64,000 bases of DNA from Helianthus annuus (GCF_002127325.2 NC_035443.2:29559090-29623089), one strand, 5' to 3'. Positions 11,637 through 24,845 are shown, counted from the first letter of the stretch. Made by a program: numbers and translations. Notes: generated from the letters alone by a model not told the origin.

Positions 11637-11639
11637 ACT

Positions 11640-12159
11640 TTCTAGAGGGATCTAAGCTAAGGATTGACGTTGGAAGATGAGAATTGCTTGTCGGGTAGTT
11701 TTCCTTGCACGCTAAACACTCACTTTTCATTCAAACTTTTTTGTTTCATAATGAATTCAAATATATATTCCTGTTTTATGTTTTGAAGATGATTATGGTG
11801 TTTCTAGTACCAAGAACAGTCATCTTCGTGCATTCATAAAAAAAATCCAAAAGATATATTCTAAACACCGTTACCCATTATTGATTACAATAAGATGTGC
11901 ATTCATGTTTGGTAAACTTATTTAGAGTAGAAGGCACACGACTAACCAAAAAGATCAGCCTTTTCTACTTATACGAAGAGAAACGATTGTTGACTAGCCA
12001 AATGTTTTGTAAGTATTTTGTTAGGTTTGTATTGTATAACTAACTCATTGGAGAGAGCTGAATACATTGCAATGTGAGAAAGACAAGGAAACATGATAGA
12101 TAAACAAGCTTCAATCCCAATTTTTAGTTCAAGTGATGACGGTGGTTGCGTATTTATGG
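11640..12159. other. Gene-free flank of the Sirevirus insertion
   Basis: No frame or repeat is recognised. It ends with TATGG, the target duplication of the next element. It would be continuous with 24,851 onward before insertion and may therefore be intronic or flanking sequence of the calcium-ATPase fragment. Confidence 0.4.
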
Positions 12160-12898
12160 TGTTGGATCTGAGTTTGTTTTTGATTGTATTTTGTGTTTGA
12201 AGTTAAGATGAAAATGGATGAGTTGTGCAGCGGAATTAAAATGGAAACAAACTTTGCACACAATCAAACGAGAGTAATACTTTAATCAAACATCTTTTAC
12301 ACTATGAACCGAAAGATTGAATTTAATTTCAACAACGATTACAAAGATAGATGTATGAATGCAAACTCCCCCTCAGCCCGAGCTCAGTAGTTTGTTCGTG
12401 CAAAGAAGACGAATGATGTAAAGAGCTAATAGAACAGTACAAAGTACTGAACTATTTATTGGCACTTGCAAACTACTGAGCATATTAGCTGACGTCACCA
12501 TGAAAGTGACATCTAACCTCCTAACAAACTCTAACCTCTGATCTATACAGACACTGCTTGTGTTAACTACTGCTAATACATTCTATTACAAAACAGACTT
12601 TAGAACAGCTGCTGCAACCTTCTACTGCTGTGAACCCAGCAGCACTTGTCCGGATCAGCAGTGCTGGACTCAAGGCAGTAGATTGAATCAGCAGGACTTT
12701 AGTCTTCTATCAGATCTTTAGTTGAGCAGCAGTTGTGGGTCAGCAGTTAGCAAGATCAGCAGATAGGAGGTCATCAGTTGTTGTAATCACTTTCAAGGGG
12801 AGAGATTTGTGTATCAACATCTGCTTATTCTGGATCCACTGCTCTGATCCAGTTTTGGCTTTAATTATCTGTTCCTCTGATAGGGTTCAATCCCAACA
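12160..12898 (-). repeat. 3' LTR of the Sirevirus-type element
   Basis: Matches 24,108-24,845 with about nine substitutions and one single-base length change. The TATA-like site of the other copy is changed here (TATTTATT at 12,452-12,459). Confidence 0.95.
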
Positions 12899-12915
12899 AT
12901 CTCCCCCTGGAACAG
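12899..12915 (-). promoter_or_regulatory. Polypurine tract of the Sirevirus-type element
   Basis: On the minus strand it reads CAGGGGGAGATTG immediately before the LTR TGTTGGG, the usual Copia arrangement. Confidence 0.8.
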
Positions 12916-12948
12916 ATAATGCCAAAACTCTTCATTATTGTGGATATT

Positions 12949-15900
12949 TTATTGCCTCATTAACAGCTCCCTTATCTGACCTTTAAATTGTAATTCAAAG
13001 TCAAGGGCATCTGTATCTTCATCATCCCTGCTAAGTGGAAGATCAAGGAGATCCTGCAAATCTTCAAGACTCAGGCCAAGAGCTTGTTCCCTTGATATTT
13101 TCTTCACTTCTCCACCAGACCTGAGCAAGGTCAATACGCAGGTCTGTTTGTCAGTTTCCCACTTTTGTATTTTTGAGCCTGGTGGGTTTCTTGGGAGATG
13201 TTTATTAGCAGAAGTATTTGGTGAGGCTGGCCTGTTCATCACTGGCTGAGCAGTGGTAGCAGAGTTTTCCAGTTCAAGTTCTTCTTTTAGCTTTCTTAAC
13301 AAGCCTTCTTTTACAACGGCATTTCCAGTAAGAATTTCTTGAACTGTTTCAGCACCTAGCTGGCTTTGACTCCTTCTTTTGTAAAAGGCAGTACCAGTTG
13401 GAGCAGTGGTTTTCCTGATGTGCAGCTTTGTTGGTCTTTTTGAAACCTCTGCTTCAGGATAGTCAGGTTTTTGAGGAATTTTTGGATCTTTCTTTCTTAA
13501 TTCCTCCAACCTTTTGTAGGTTGACCTGACCACATCTTCTTTCCATCAAGCAATTTGTCTTTTTGTACCAAATTTAGCAACAACCAGTTCTTCTTTCATT
13601 CTCTTCAGCTCTAACTGTTTATCAGGTACATTCTTTCTGAACTTTGCCCAATCAGGAGGAGTGTGAGTGACTTTCCTTTTTATCATGTCTTGAATTCTGG
13701 CTGCTTCAGCTTCAAGCTCAGGAACAGTCCACTCTTTGTACATGTGTCTCTCTCCTTTGTATTTCTTGTAAAACATAATGCTTTCAATGTAGTTTTTCTT
13801 CAAAGTTCCAGCTGCTCTTTCTGAAATTTGTTGACTGACATTTTTTGCAAAACGTTCTAGGGAACTGACTTGTGTGAGCAGATATTGGTAGTATCTTGAT
13901 ACTTCATTGTCAGATTTCCCTTCTGTATTTCTTTTCGAGATATCCTCTGCTTGCATGGCCTTTATCTTCAAATATTCATCAATATTCTTGGGCCAGGGAT
14001 ATCCTTTGATTGAAGGCAAACTCCTTTTGGCAGGGTCATCCTCAGTATAGAAAGATTTTATTTCTTCTCTAACAGCTTCTAGTTCAAGAGGAAATTGAAC
14101 ACCTGCAGGAGGTAAGGGCTTGTGCATTGGAACAGAAGAGAGTGGAACTGGTTTTGGTATATTAACAAGAGTTAAAGGTTTTGAAGATGTTTGGGATGGT
14201 GAAGTGACATCATCTTTAGAAGTTAGCCTTCTCCTCTTTATTTGAGGAGGGACTGATGATGTTGATGAAAAGGTGATTGTAGTGGCAGTGGTTTGTGATA
14301 GACTAACAATTGTTGAAACAATTGGTGTTCCAACCACTGTTGTCTTTACAGCAGATGTTTTAACAACTGCTGTCTTCTGCCTTTTGGCAGGAGGTGATTT
14401 TGATTTTGGTGGTGATGGGGGTAAAACAGTGGATGTGGTGTGTGTTGAGGTGGTGTATGTTGAGGTGAAAGCAGATGTTGAAACTACTGAAGTACCAACA
14501 ACAGCGGATACAACAGGGGTTACAACAGCTATTTTAGGTGGTGGTTTTTTAGCAGACTTTGAACGTCTGACTGGGATGGATTTGGGTAGCCTTACTCTTC
14601 TTGTAGGCTTCTTCTTTTCATCAATGAGATTTTCATCATCTCTTGACCCTGAAGTACCCTGATCCGGGTAATCCACCCTGGCTTTCTTTTTGGCCTCTCT
14701 ATCTCTTTTTACACATGCAAGTGCTTCTGCAAGTGCATTTGTGGTCACATCCATTTTCTTACTTCCATCAGGCAACGGAATCTGCTTGGTCATATTTGAA
14801 TTTTCTAGTGCAAGGTAAAGACCATCAATTATTCCCTTTCTTCTCCACTCCTGAATTTTCTCCCCCTTTTTGGCATTATCTTCGGGGAGTTTATCAATGA
14901 AAAATACTGGTGGAGGAGCAGTGCCAGTGATGTGCAGGATCTGAGTTTTGAGAGCCTTTATATTAACCTGAGTGTCTTTGAACCTAGACTCCATTGCATG
15001 CCTCAGCTGTTGAACATGTTTTTCATGTTGCTGATCTGCTAGTTGTGCTTGATGATGAAGAAAAGGTTGAAAGAGATTCCAGAGCTCATTTGTAGCAGGT
15101 GCTTGTTGTAGAGCAGGTGCTTGAGGTGGAACAGCAGTGGATTGTACCTTTTGTACCTGTAACAACTGTTAGAGCATATCTTTGAGCTCTGCAACAGAGT
15201 TATCAAGTTTCTCAACAAGATCCGTCAATTTCTGGTACTTTAAATCATCACCCAATTTAATGAGATCATCTGATTTCCCACTAACAGTGGTTTTATCAGT
15301 GGTAGAGGTAGGGAGTTTACTCCAAACACTAACCACTGATGCCCCTTTTTCTTAGTACTGGGGTCTTCTTCCTTCAACACTTGACAACCTTTTGATGTTG
15401 CCAGTAGGATAAATGAATCCACTAGTCGTTGGCAGAGGTGCTATGTAAGGAATTGCCTCCAAGGAAGTCTTATTGATGTAACCACTGTCCAACTGTAAAC
15501 CAGTGGGTTCAACAGTTGTAGTGGCTGCTTCACTTGGAATACCACAAAGAGTTACTTGTAACTCAATGGGTGTAACCTCCTCAGGTTTTGTTGGTGGGTT
15601 AGCAATGGATGATACAGCAGGCTTAGTCATTTGTTGAGGTATATATTCTCATTGACAGGTGATTGAGAAGGACTGGGTAATGCCTGGTTCAAGTCAATTG
15701 CATCCAACAGTAGTTGTGTTTTTGGTGGAATTGAGGATGTGATGGTGGGTGTAGAAAGCGGATTTGCTCCGGGCATTGAGCTGTGGATGATGGAAACGAG
15801 TGTATCCAGAGCATCTTAATGTGGGGGCCCTTTGTGTACAACCTGTTCTTTTTGTGAAGAAGCAGGAGGAGTTATGGTTATGGGTTGAGATATTTGTACC

Positions 15901-16955
15901 AACTGCTGTGAGGAAGAAACATCAGTGGTTTCTTGTGACATTTGTGTTGTCACAGGCATTAACTCTGGTATCTCATCCTCCAGAGTTGCCGTTTTGATTG
16001 GTTTGGGGGGTTTTGGATTTTTCTTTTTGGATGGCCTTTTGGGTTTTGTAGGTGTGGGTTTCAAAACAGTTGGTCTGCTACTTTGATCACCTAGAGCAGT
16101 AGGCTCAGCAGCAGATACCTGAGGAGTAGTGGTAGCTGCTAAATTCTGCTCAGGCACCCCTGCTTGTGTTTTGCAAGGTGCTAACATTCGTGAAAAAGTT
16201 TCAGATGTTAGGCAGTTTATTACAGTTATTTCACCTTGGTTTATTAAAGCTAAATCATCCTTACTGAATTTCTGTTGAAAATAGTAGCTTAAAAACCTTG
16301 GAAATAGTAAGAATGATTTGCTTTCAACGTTATTAACCAAATCTTTGAAGATTTCCCGAGAATAGTTAAAGTTTTCTTCTTGAAGAATTGCATATCCCAG
16401 ATTTTGAATCTTTATAGGGATCTCATTAAAAGAAGTGGTTTTGTTTGAAACACATAATAGGAGGGTATGAAATAGGAATCTTGGTGCAGGAGGAAAATAA
16501 CCTTTTTCTAAGGTTAGTTTCGTCATCATTGTGGCTTCATACCCTCTTTCAATGAAGTCAGTGTGCAACTCGTTTTTAGTGAAGGAAGTTTTACCTGCCT
16601 GGTCATCGAGTTGAAAGACTTCGGAGATGGTTTGTGATGTAATTTGGACAGCTTTTCCCTTTATGGAAGATTTGATGGCAGTTGCAATGTCTCCTTGTTT
16701 TTCAAGGGTTGCATTCTTCCAAAACTCCCTTTGGGTCGCCAAATAGATTGGTGCGTTGGCGGTGAGCAAAGTTTTGTACTTTGATTTTGCCATGATGGTG
16801 ATAATGGAATCAAAAACATCGGTGGATCCTGGTTTTGTGAGAAGACCCAGGAGATTGTGAGATTTTTTGAATGGAAGTTCAGTGGAGATTGCCTTTTTAG
16901 AGGCTGTTTTCGATGATTTTGATGTGGGTTTTGCAGATGACTTCGATTTTGTCAT
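12949..16955 (-). pseudogene. Sirevirus 3' (so-called env-like) reading region
   Basis: Starts at ATG 16,953-16,955, about 530 bp after pol, and ends 50 bp before the 3' LTR. Part one (16,955-15,816, 379 aa) has a Lys/Ser-rich N-terminus and a compact helical domain with TISEVFQLDD, FIERGYEA and FLFHTLLLC, matching a domain I know from predicted proteins of Asteraceae retroelements. Part two continues in another frame (about 15,630-12,949): a Thr/Val-rich low-complexity centre, basic PPQIKRRRL- and KSPPAKRQKT-like clusters, and a helical C-terminal domain. One frameshift near 15.8 kb and in-frame stops near 15,350, 15,167 and 13,543. No signal peptide or membrane segment is visible, so an envelope role is not supported. 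Confidence 0.7.
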
Positions 16956-17481
16956 TTTTGAAACGAATGATCGAAGGAATTTGTGAGAGATGAGAAGAAA
17001 AACTGCTTTGAGAAGAGAATTTTTAAGAATTCAACTCGACAGTAAAACCCTGTTTTGATGGTGAGTGGGGGATTTTATAGGAAAGAGAGTGAATGCTGAC
17101 GTGGCAGCCGTTACAAAAGGTCTGACTGCTATGTACTGCCCACGTGACAACCACTGTTGAAAATGAAGGACAGTACTTTTGATGAAAGCAACTGATGAAA
17201 GCAGTGGTAAGGAAGCAGTGGATGATTTTCACTATCAGTGGATAAGACACTGCTTTTGAACAACAGTGGTTATCAAAAAAAAATGAGAGAACAGAGGTTG
17301 CCTTTCAGCAGTGGGCAGCTGTTTGTTGAAGTAGAGCAGACTTTTGAACAATCAGTGGTTATGGCAGACTTTTAAGGATTTTTTAATGAAATTTTCTTTT
17401 TTTGCTATTTTTAAGGATGGATTTTTGATTTTCTGAAAACATTTTGTTGCTTTTATTCATAGAAAAACAAGATAATACTTG

Positions 17482-20025
17482 TTATTCCATGTTCAGCATC
17501 CCAATCCTAGAGACTAAGCTTTCAAAAGTGGTTGTATCAAGTGCTTTTGTGAGCACATCTGCCAGCTGGTCTTTAGTTGGGACATGATGCAGAGAAATCA
17601 AACCTTTTTCATAGCAATCCCTCACAAAGTGATGTCTGATGTCAATGTGTTTTATGGTAGAGTGGGAAACGGGATTTTTGATGATATTTTCTGCTGCCTG
17701 GCTGTCCAACATGAGTGGTGTCTTTAAGGCAGTGATACCAAAATCCAGTAACTGATTTTGAAGCCACAGGAGTTGGGTTGTACAGCTTGCAGCAGCAATG
17801 TATTCAGCCTCAGCAGTGGATGTTGAAACTGCTGCTTGCTTTTTGCTTTGCCAAGAAACTAAGCAATCACCTAGAAACTGGCACCCTCCTGAAGTGGACT
17901 TCCTTGTGGTGTGACATCCAGCAAAGTCACTGTCTGAAAAACCTGAAAGCTTGATATTCCCATTAGCTGGATACCAGATACCAAGTGTGGGAGCACCTTT
18001 TATGTATCTGAGAATCCTTTTTACAGCAATGAGATTTGATTTTCTGGGAGCTGATTGACTTCTTGCACAGACACATGTTGCAAACATGATGTCTGGTCTA
18101 GATGCAGTTAGGTACAATAAAGACCCAATCATGCTTCTATAAAGTGTTTGGTCAATCAGCTCATCCTTTTCATCAGACATGACCAGCTTATTTGTTGCCA
18201 TGGGTGTGTTGCATGATTTACAATCATTCATATCAAATTTGGTTAAAAGTTCTTTAGCATATTTGCTTTGATGAATGAAAGTTTCATTTTGCATTTGCTG
18301 TACTTGGAGACCAAGAAAGCATTGCAGCTCACCCATTGCACTCATTTCAAACTCAGCTGTCATGAGTTCTCTAAACTCTTCACACATTTTGGTACATGTG
18401 CTTCCAAAAATAATGTCATCCACATAAATTTGGACAATCATTAAATCTTTCTCTCTCCATTTAAGAAACAGTGTTTTATCAATGGTACCTCTTTTGAAAC
18501 CATTTGAGAGTAGAAAGTTGGAAAGAGTTTCATACCAGGCCCTTGGTGCTTGTTTCAGGCCATACAAGGCTTTGTTTAGCCTGTAGACATGATCAGGATA
18601 AAATGGATCCTCAAAACCTGGAGGTTGACATACATACACCTCTTCATGCAATGTACCATAGAGGAAAGCACTTTTGATATCCATCTGAAACACCTTCATG
18701 TTGTGGTTGACAGCAAAGGCCAAGAACAGTCTAATAGCTTCCAATCTTGCAACAGGGGCGAATGTTTCATCATAATCAATCCCCTCTTCCTGTCTGTAAC
18801 CTTGAACCACAAGCCTGGCTTTGTTCTTGACAACAATGCCCCTTTCATCTGTTTTGTTCTTGAAGACCCACTTTGTGCCAATGGGACTAACCTCTTCTGG
18901 CAGTGGTACAAGCTCCCATACTTGTTGTCTTTTAAACTGTTGGAGCTCCTCTTGCATGGCTTCTACCCAGCTGTTGTCTTTTAGTGCCTCTTGGTACTTG
19001 ACTGGCTGATGGAGTGATAGAAAACCAGCAAAAAGACAAATGTTTTGGGTTTGGCTTCTTGTGAGCACCCCTTCATTAATGTTGCCAATGATTTGATCAG
19101 GTGGATGAGATCTCAAGAAGATTAAATCTCCTTGGTATGGTATGATGGCATTTGTTGGTGAAGGCTGCAAATGTGTAGCATCTGAGCTAACCACTGCTGG
19201 TGACTTTGATGACCCAGCAGTGGCTTCAAAAGGTGGTGGAATGGGTGGTAATGGAGTGGACCACTGCTGACTTTTATCCACTGTTTGAGGACTTTTGTCA
19301 GCAGTGTTTGAGGATGTGGAAGCAGTGGTAGATGGGCTACTTTGGTCAACAACTGTTGAGGTAGCAGTGGTTGAGCTTTGGCAGTTGTTTTGAACAACTG
19401 GTGCTTTTCCCTTTGTGGCAGACCTTTGAGGGATGATGATTTCATACCCATAGTCTGGTGTTGTATCCTCTGATGGACCTGCACTGTTAGTCTTGACAGC
19501 AGTATTTTCAAAAGTGAATTTTTCAAGATCAAACAGATCAGCAGGATTTGCTGGGATTTTCATTGATGAAAGTTCATTGAACTTTACATCCAAAGTCTCG
19601 TCCACTACCTTGGTCCGTGCATTGAACACTTTGTAGGCCTTGGCAGTGGTTGAGTATCCCAGAAAATAACCACAATCAATTTTGGCTGCAAATTTTGAAA
19701 TGGAATCTTTTAAGTTCAAAATAAAGCATGGGCAGCCAAACACTTTGAAGTATGAGATCAGTGGTTTGATTTTATACATAATTTCATAGGCAGTCTTTTT
19801 GTGCCTGGGGTTTATTAAAACTCTGTTCTGGACATAGCAAGCAGTGTTTACTGCCTCTGCCCAGAAAGTTAATGGCAAACCTGAATCTGCAAGCATAGTT
19901 CTGGCAGCCTCAATCAAAGTTCTGTTCTTTCTTTCAACCACCCCATTTTGCTCTGGTGTTCTAGGGATGCTGTACTGCCTTACAATCCCTTTCTTCACAC
20001 AGAAGGCATCCAACTCCTTATTTTT
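17482..20025 (-). pseudogene. Copia pol, C-terminal part: end of integrase, RT, RNase H
   Basis: The open stretch of 843 codons from 20,013 keeps the third integrase catalytic residue (E27 in NGVVERKNR), reverse transcriptase about 347-590 with the YVDD box at 530-533, and RNase H with D694, E735 and D770. It ends with RIGMLNME and a stop. A TAA at 20,026-20,028 separates it from the upstream integrase portion in the same frame, at the conserved Glu that follows DNGT. The spacing from the second Asp to E27 remains 35 residues, so only the stop, not a deletion, breaks it. A linker of about 190 residues rich in Ser/Thr lies between integrase and RT. Confidence 0.9.
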
Positions 20026-20028
20026 AAA

Positions 20029-20862
20029 TTATGTGCCATTGTCACTCCTAAAGCTTTTCACTGGAAGGTCAAATTGCTTTTCAACCTGTGTCACAAAGTC
20101 TTGCAAAATGCCTGCAGTTTCATCTTTGGAGTGTAGAAAGAAAGTCCATGTAAACCTAGAAAAGTCATCAACTATAACCAAACAATATCTTTTCTTTTTG
20201 AGGCTCATGACTTGAACTGGGCCAAACAAATCCATGTGTAGCATTTGCAAACACTGGGTTGTTTTGGACTCTTCAATGGTCTTGTAAGAACTTTTATGTT
20301 GTTTTCCTTTTAAACAGGAAATGCAATGTTCAGGACATGAAAACAATTTTTGTGGTAGGCCTCTCACCAAACCATTTTTTGAAATTTTTGTTATTGTCTT
20401 AAGATTTGTGTGCCCCAGTCTTCTGTGCCAAAGCTCTGTCTCTTTGTTAGAGGCAGCTGAGAACAGACAGGCATCAGCTCTGGGACAGTCTTTTGACATG
20501 TCAACAACATAAACATTGCCACTTCTTTGAGCAACAAGTTTAGTTTGACCATTTTTGATTATTGCTTCAATCTTTTTGACCATTTCTGGTCCAACAATCC
20601 TACAACCATCTTTTGTGAAGAATGACCCAAACCCTTTGTCACTCATTTGAGATACACTCAGAAGGTTGAATTTTACATTACCAGATTGCACTGTTCCAGA
20701 CCCCAGAACTTTCCCTTTACTATTATTTCCAAAGGATATATCACCCCCTCCATGGATTTTAAAGTCTTTGAGGAGGGCTTTACATCGTGTCATGTGCCTG
20801 GAGCCTCCACTATCTATATACCAAAGACTATCACAGCATGCAGAAGCTCCCTGCACATGAAG
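20029..20862 (-). pseudogene. Copia pol, N-terminal part: protease and integrase
   Basis: A 275-codon stretch. The aspartic protease motif WYIDSGGSRHMT has Asp at residue 15. GAG-pre-integrase and the zinc-binding part follow (H144, H149, C178, C181), then the first two catalytic Asp of integrase (D209 in HMDLFGP, D272 in SDNGT). The next codon is the TAA stop. Pol is in a different frame from gag, whose stop lies about 15 bp upstream at LESLMN. The junction reads TTCATGTGCAGG, which resembles a splice acceptor; whether a shift or splicing joins the two is unknown. Confidence 0.85.
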
Positions 20863-20870
20863 TAAAAGGA

Positions 20871-22418
20871 TTAGTTCATTAAGGACTCCAAAGCCAGCAG
20901 GGATTTGGATGGAGTCTCAACAGTGTCTGGTATGGATGCAGTGTGATGGACAGTGGTTAAGTCAGGGGTTTGGACAGTTTTAGTACTGTTTCTTGCTAAC
21001 CACTGTTGGGGGTCTTGCCCAATCACCTGCTGATAACCAAAAGGATGCCTATTCACTCTGGGTTTAGAGGGCTTTTTGTAGACCTCATAAACGTGTGGAA
21101 TCCTTTGGTAAGACTGTTTTTCCTTGCCTTTTCTGAACTGATTGGCAGGAGGTGCATCAGTAACCTGAACATCTCTTTTGACAGATGTTTGGTTCAGCTG
21201 TTTTGTGACAGCTGTTTGAACTGGCACAAACAGTGGTTGTTTCTTTGTGAACTTGACAGATGGTGATGATGCTGATGAACTCAAGGATGTTTTAGCCATG
21301 TACTCATTCTTCTTTTCATTGAAGTTTTTGAGATACACACATGCCTGAGTTTTATGGTTTGTTTTACCACAAACACTGCAACTTTCAGCTGAAGTAGTGA
21401 CACTTGTTTTGGTTAAATCATAAGCTTTTAAGTGGAAACAATCTTTTGTTAGATGGTTCCTCTTCTCATAGAATTCACAAAACAAGTTATCAATTTTTTC
21501 TTTCTTCTTCCTCTTTTTTGACTCCTTTGCAGCAGAGGTTTTGACCACTGCTGGGATGTCCTTAAGAGGAATGACTTTAGCTTTTGGAGCTTTAACACCA
21601 TCAGTTGATGTAAAGTCCATTGGCTTGAAATTTTCAAGAATATCACACTCATCAGACCATTTTGGTTTAAATTGATGATTTTCAATCTCCTCAAAAGCAG
21701 AGGGGCCCATTGGTCTGTCAAGTGTGATTTTGTTACCAAGTTTGTCAGTGATTTTCACTTCTTGGCCATTCTTGTTTGTGGGGATGAACTCAGCAGTTAC
21801 ATCAGTGGTTGAGACAGATTTTTCAAAAGCAGTGCTTTCATCATCATGTTTTCTATAGCCATCCCCAAATTTCACATTGCTTTTTATCTGTTTCTCAAGC
21901 ATAACCTCATACCCTTTGCATGATTCCACCCATCTCTCACATGTGATCTGGGTGGACTCTAACTCCTTTTTACAAACTTGGTATTTTTCTACCATAGTTT
22001 GGAGTTGGGTTTTGGTTATGCTTTGCTCTTCTTTCATGCTGCTAATCTCTTTTTCCTTTTCAGTCAACTTGTTTTTAAGTTCTTTTAAAGATCTTTCAAA
22101 TTTGACTTCATCAGTTAAGATTTTGTTCCTAAGGTTTTCATTCACCTCTTTGATGTTAGCAAAAGCAATAATGCAATTGTCAGAACATAGTTTTTCTAGA
22201 ACTTGAGGTGATACCTTGGCATCAGCCATCATTGCACAATCACACTGAGGATTCTCTTCATCACCAGCTTTCTCTTCTTTTTCACCTGCCTTTTCTTCTT
22301 TCTTGTCTTCTTCGGACCATAGATCTGTCAGTGGTTCAATCAGGGTACCCGAACTTTCTCCCAACAGTACTTCATCAGCCACAGCAGTAACCACTGCTTC
22401 AGTCACTTCCACCACTGT
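20871..22418 (-). pseudogene. Gag C-terminal extension: coiled coil and zinc knuckles
   Basis: A 514-codon stretch in the frame of the upstream gag piece, divided from it by an in-frame TAA at 22,416-22,418. It has an acidic/basic N-terminus, a charged heptad-type helix (about residues 75-185, rich in K, E, L), then two Cys/His knuckle-like motifs (CEFYEKRNHLTKDC and CSVCGKTNHKTQAC). It ends at LESLMN. Large coiled-coil gags are known from Sireviruses. Role inferred: particle assembly or partner binding. Confidence 0.7.
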
Positions 22419-23943
22419 TTAAATACTAAGATGTTCCTCTTCAGATTCAACCCCCTCCTGTACTGACTCTAATGCCATCAAACAAAATTCATTATGAGAA
22501 GAGTCATTTGAAGCATAGAGTACAAAATTTTCATCATTAAGAGTTTCAGGCAAACTGCTCCAGTCAACAAACTCTTGAGTAAAGAAACTTTGTTGATCTG
22601 GTTGTTTGACTACTGGAGCAGCGGTTTGTGGTGCAGGTTGCACTTGTGCCTGGGGAGCAGGGGTTTGAACATATTGGATCTGAGGAGCAGCTGTTTGGAC
22701 ATAATGCACTGGCACAGGGGCAACAGCATAGTGAGCAGTGTTCACATGTGCTGCTGGGGCATATTGGGCATAGTGCACAGTGTTTTGATTTAGAGGTCTA
22801 GGATTTGAACTAGGGTGAGTGATTATGGGACCAGTTGTTTGACTCCTACACTCTCTAGCAAAGTGTCCTAACCTGTTACACTTATAACACTTGATTTCGA
22901 TTTATCCAACCCAACCCTTAGATTCCCATGCAATCCTGGGAATTTTCGCCCTGTTCTCTTATAAAACTTGCTAGTTCTAACACTTAGCAAGGCCAGTTGG
23001 TGCAAGATGTCCATTTCTTCTAGGTCAGTGGGGTCGAAATGCTGTAGATCATTGAGTTCAAAGCTTAAATTGTCTGACATCTCGTTTTCGTTTGCAGTGA
23101 ATGCATAGCCTATAGAGTGAGGATCAGGATTGTTAAAATTTGTACCGGCAGTTATGTCAATGAAGTGATCATAACCCTGATCCTTACCACTACTACCAGA
23201 TTCTTCTTGACCCAGAAGAGCAGTGTTACCGAATGAATAATCATCAACGGTTTTCCCTGACTCTTGTAACTTCCTTTTCTGGTTCAACTCCCTTTCAAAG
23301 GTCAGGAGTCGACCATGGAGTTGGGTCAAGGTCAGATTCTTGAACTCAGGTGCAGTGCGGGTGACAATAGCTATGGTGTCCCATTTTTCTGGCAGTGATC
23401 TGAGGAACATGATATTTGAGTCGAGTTTGCAAAAGTGACATTAACAAGCCTCAGTTCACTGATGAGACAACTGAACCGCTCAAATTGTTGCGTCAGTGAT
23501 TCACCTTTAACATGACAAAATGTTTCATACTGTTGGTTCAGGATTTCCCTATTGTTTTCTATGACTTCTTCGGTACCTCCAAACTGTTCCTTAAGTGCGT
23601 CCCACAACTCTTTGACACTGTTACAATGTAACAGTCCAGCATATATCTCGTTGGGCAGCGCTGATGCTATGATACTAAATGCTTTAGCATCTAGTTCAAA
23701 TTTTTGATAATTTGTTTCGGTATAATTTTCAACAGGTTTTGGTACTTGTTTTTTAGCATCTTCAGCGCTTGGCACTGTAGGAACATGAGGACCAAAGACG
23801 ACAGACCTCCAACAACCTGTGCTTTGTTGAGCGAGGATGTGACCCATCCTCCTCTGCCAGATGTTGTATTCATTTCTTTTTAGCATAGGTGGTTTAAAAA
23901 GCGAGCCAATGTTGTTTTTATCGTCCTGAGATTGTGACGTCAT
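22419..23943 (-). pseudogene. Gag, N-terminal part, in three frames
   Basis: ATG at 23,941-23,943, 164 bp inside the 5' LTR. Frame one (to about 23,400) has the Copia gag fold (YNIWQRRMGHIL, ELWDALKEQFGG, QQYETFCHVKGESL). Frame two (about 23,410-22,880) continues with FLRSLPEKWDTIAIVTR. Frame three carries the CCHC knuckle CYKCNRLGHFAREC at about 22,850-22,892, then a Gln/Pro/Ala-rich tail. Two frameshifts and a terminal stop make it non-functional as read. Confidence 0.8.
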
Positions 23944-24087
23944 TCTTGTTGTTTTACAGGTACTGAGAAATCAACTTTAATGGTGATTAATCCTTACTCT
24001 GTTTTTCAACGACGAACAAACGATCAGTATCAACTGTTTTGAGCTGAACTATTTACGTCAAAATGATTGTTAAATCAAATTTGACTG

Positions 24088-24107
24088 TTCTAGCTTTGAT
24101 ACCAATT
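24088..24107 (-). promoter_or_regulatory. Primer binding site of the Sirevirus-type element
   Basis: Directly inside the 5' LTR the minus strand reads ATTGGTATCAAAGCTAG. It matches the 3' end complement of initiator Met tRNA (TGGTATCAGAGC) with one change. Confidence 0.8.
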
Positions 24108-24845
24108 GTTGGATCTGAGTTTGTTTTTTATTGTATTTTGTGTTTGAAGTTAAGATGAAAATGGATGAGTTGTGCAGCGGAATTAAAATGGAAACAAACT
24201 TTGCATACAATCAAACGAGAGTAATACTTTAATCAAACATCTTTTACACTATGAACCGAAAGATTGAATTTAATTTCAACAACGATTACAAAGATAGATG
24301 TATGAATGCAAACTCCCCCTCAGCCCGAGCTCAGTAGTTTGTTCGTGCAAAGAAGACGAATGATGTAAAGAGCTAATAGAATAGTACAAAGTACTGAACT
24401 ATTTATAGGCACTTGCAAACTACTGAGCATCTTAGCTGACGTCACCATGAAAGTGACATCTAACCTCCTAACAAGCTCTAACCTCTGATCTATACAGACA
24501 CTGCTTGTGTTAACTACTGCTAATACATTCTATTACAAAACAGACTTTAGAACAGCTGCTGCAACCTTCTACTGCTGTGAACCCAGCAGCACTTGTCCGG
24601 ATCAGCACTGCTTGACTCAAGGCAGTAGATTGAATCAGCAGGACTTTAGTCTTCTATCAGATCTTTAGTTGAGCAGCAGTTGTGGGTCAGCAGTTAGCAA
24701 GATCAGCAGATAGGAGGTCATCAGTTGTTGTAATCACTTTCAAGGGGAGAGATTTGTGTATCAACATCTGGTTATTCTGGATCCACTGCTCTGATCCAGT
24801 TTTGGCTTTAATTATCTGTTCCTCTGATAGGGTTCAATCCCAACA
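24108..24845 (-). repeat. 5' LTR of the Sirevirus-type element
   Basis: The 738-bp partner of 12,160-12,898. The minus strand holds a TATA box CTATAAATAG at about 24,399-24,409, a plausible promoter. Followed by the duplication TATGG. Confidence 0.95.

Larger units (their letters stand above)
12160..24845 (-). mobile_element. Complete Sirevirus-type Ty1/Copia retrotransposon
   Basis: A 12.7 kb element bounded by 739- and 738-bp LTRs (TGTTGG...CCAACA) and a perfect 5-bp duplication TATGG at 12,155-12,159 and 24,846-24,850. In transcription order it carries PBS, gag with zinc knuckles and a coiled-coil extension, protease, integrase, RT, RNase H and a long extra 3' frame. PR-IN-RT-RH order is Copia; a large gag and a third reading region after RNase H are known for Sireviruses. 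The LTRs differ at about ten positions, so insertion is recent, yet every coding region has breaks. It is not autonomous as read. Confidence 0.92.

Noticed and set aside
12735..12986. 83-codon plus-strand frame across the 3' LTR edge of the Sirevirus-type element
   Set aside because: It spans the LTR and PPT antisense to the element and has no recognisable domain.
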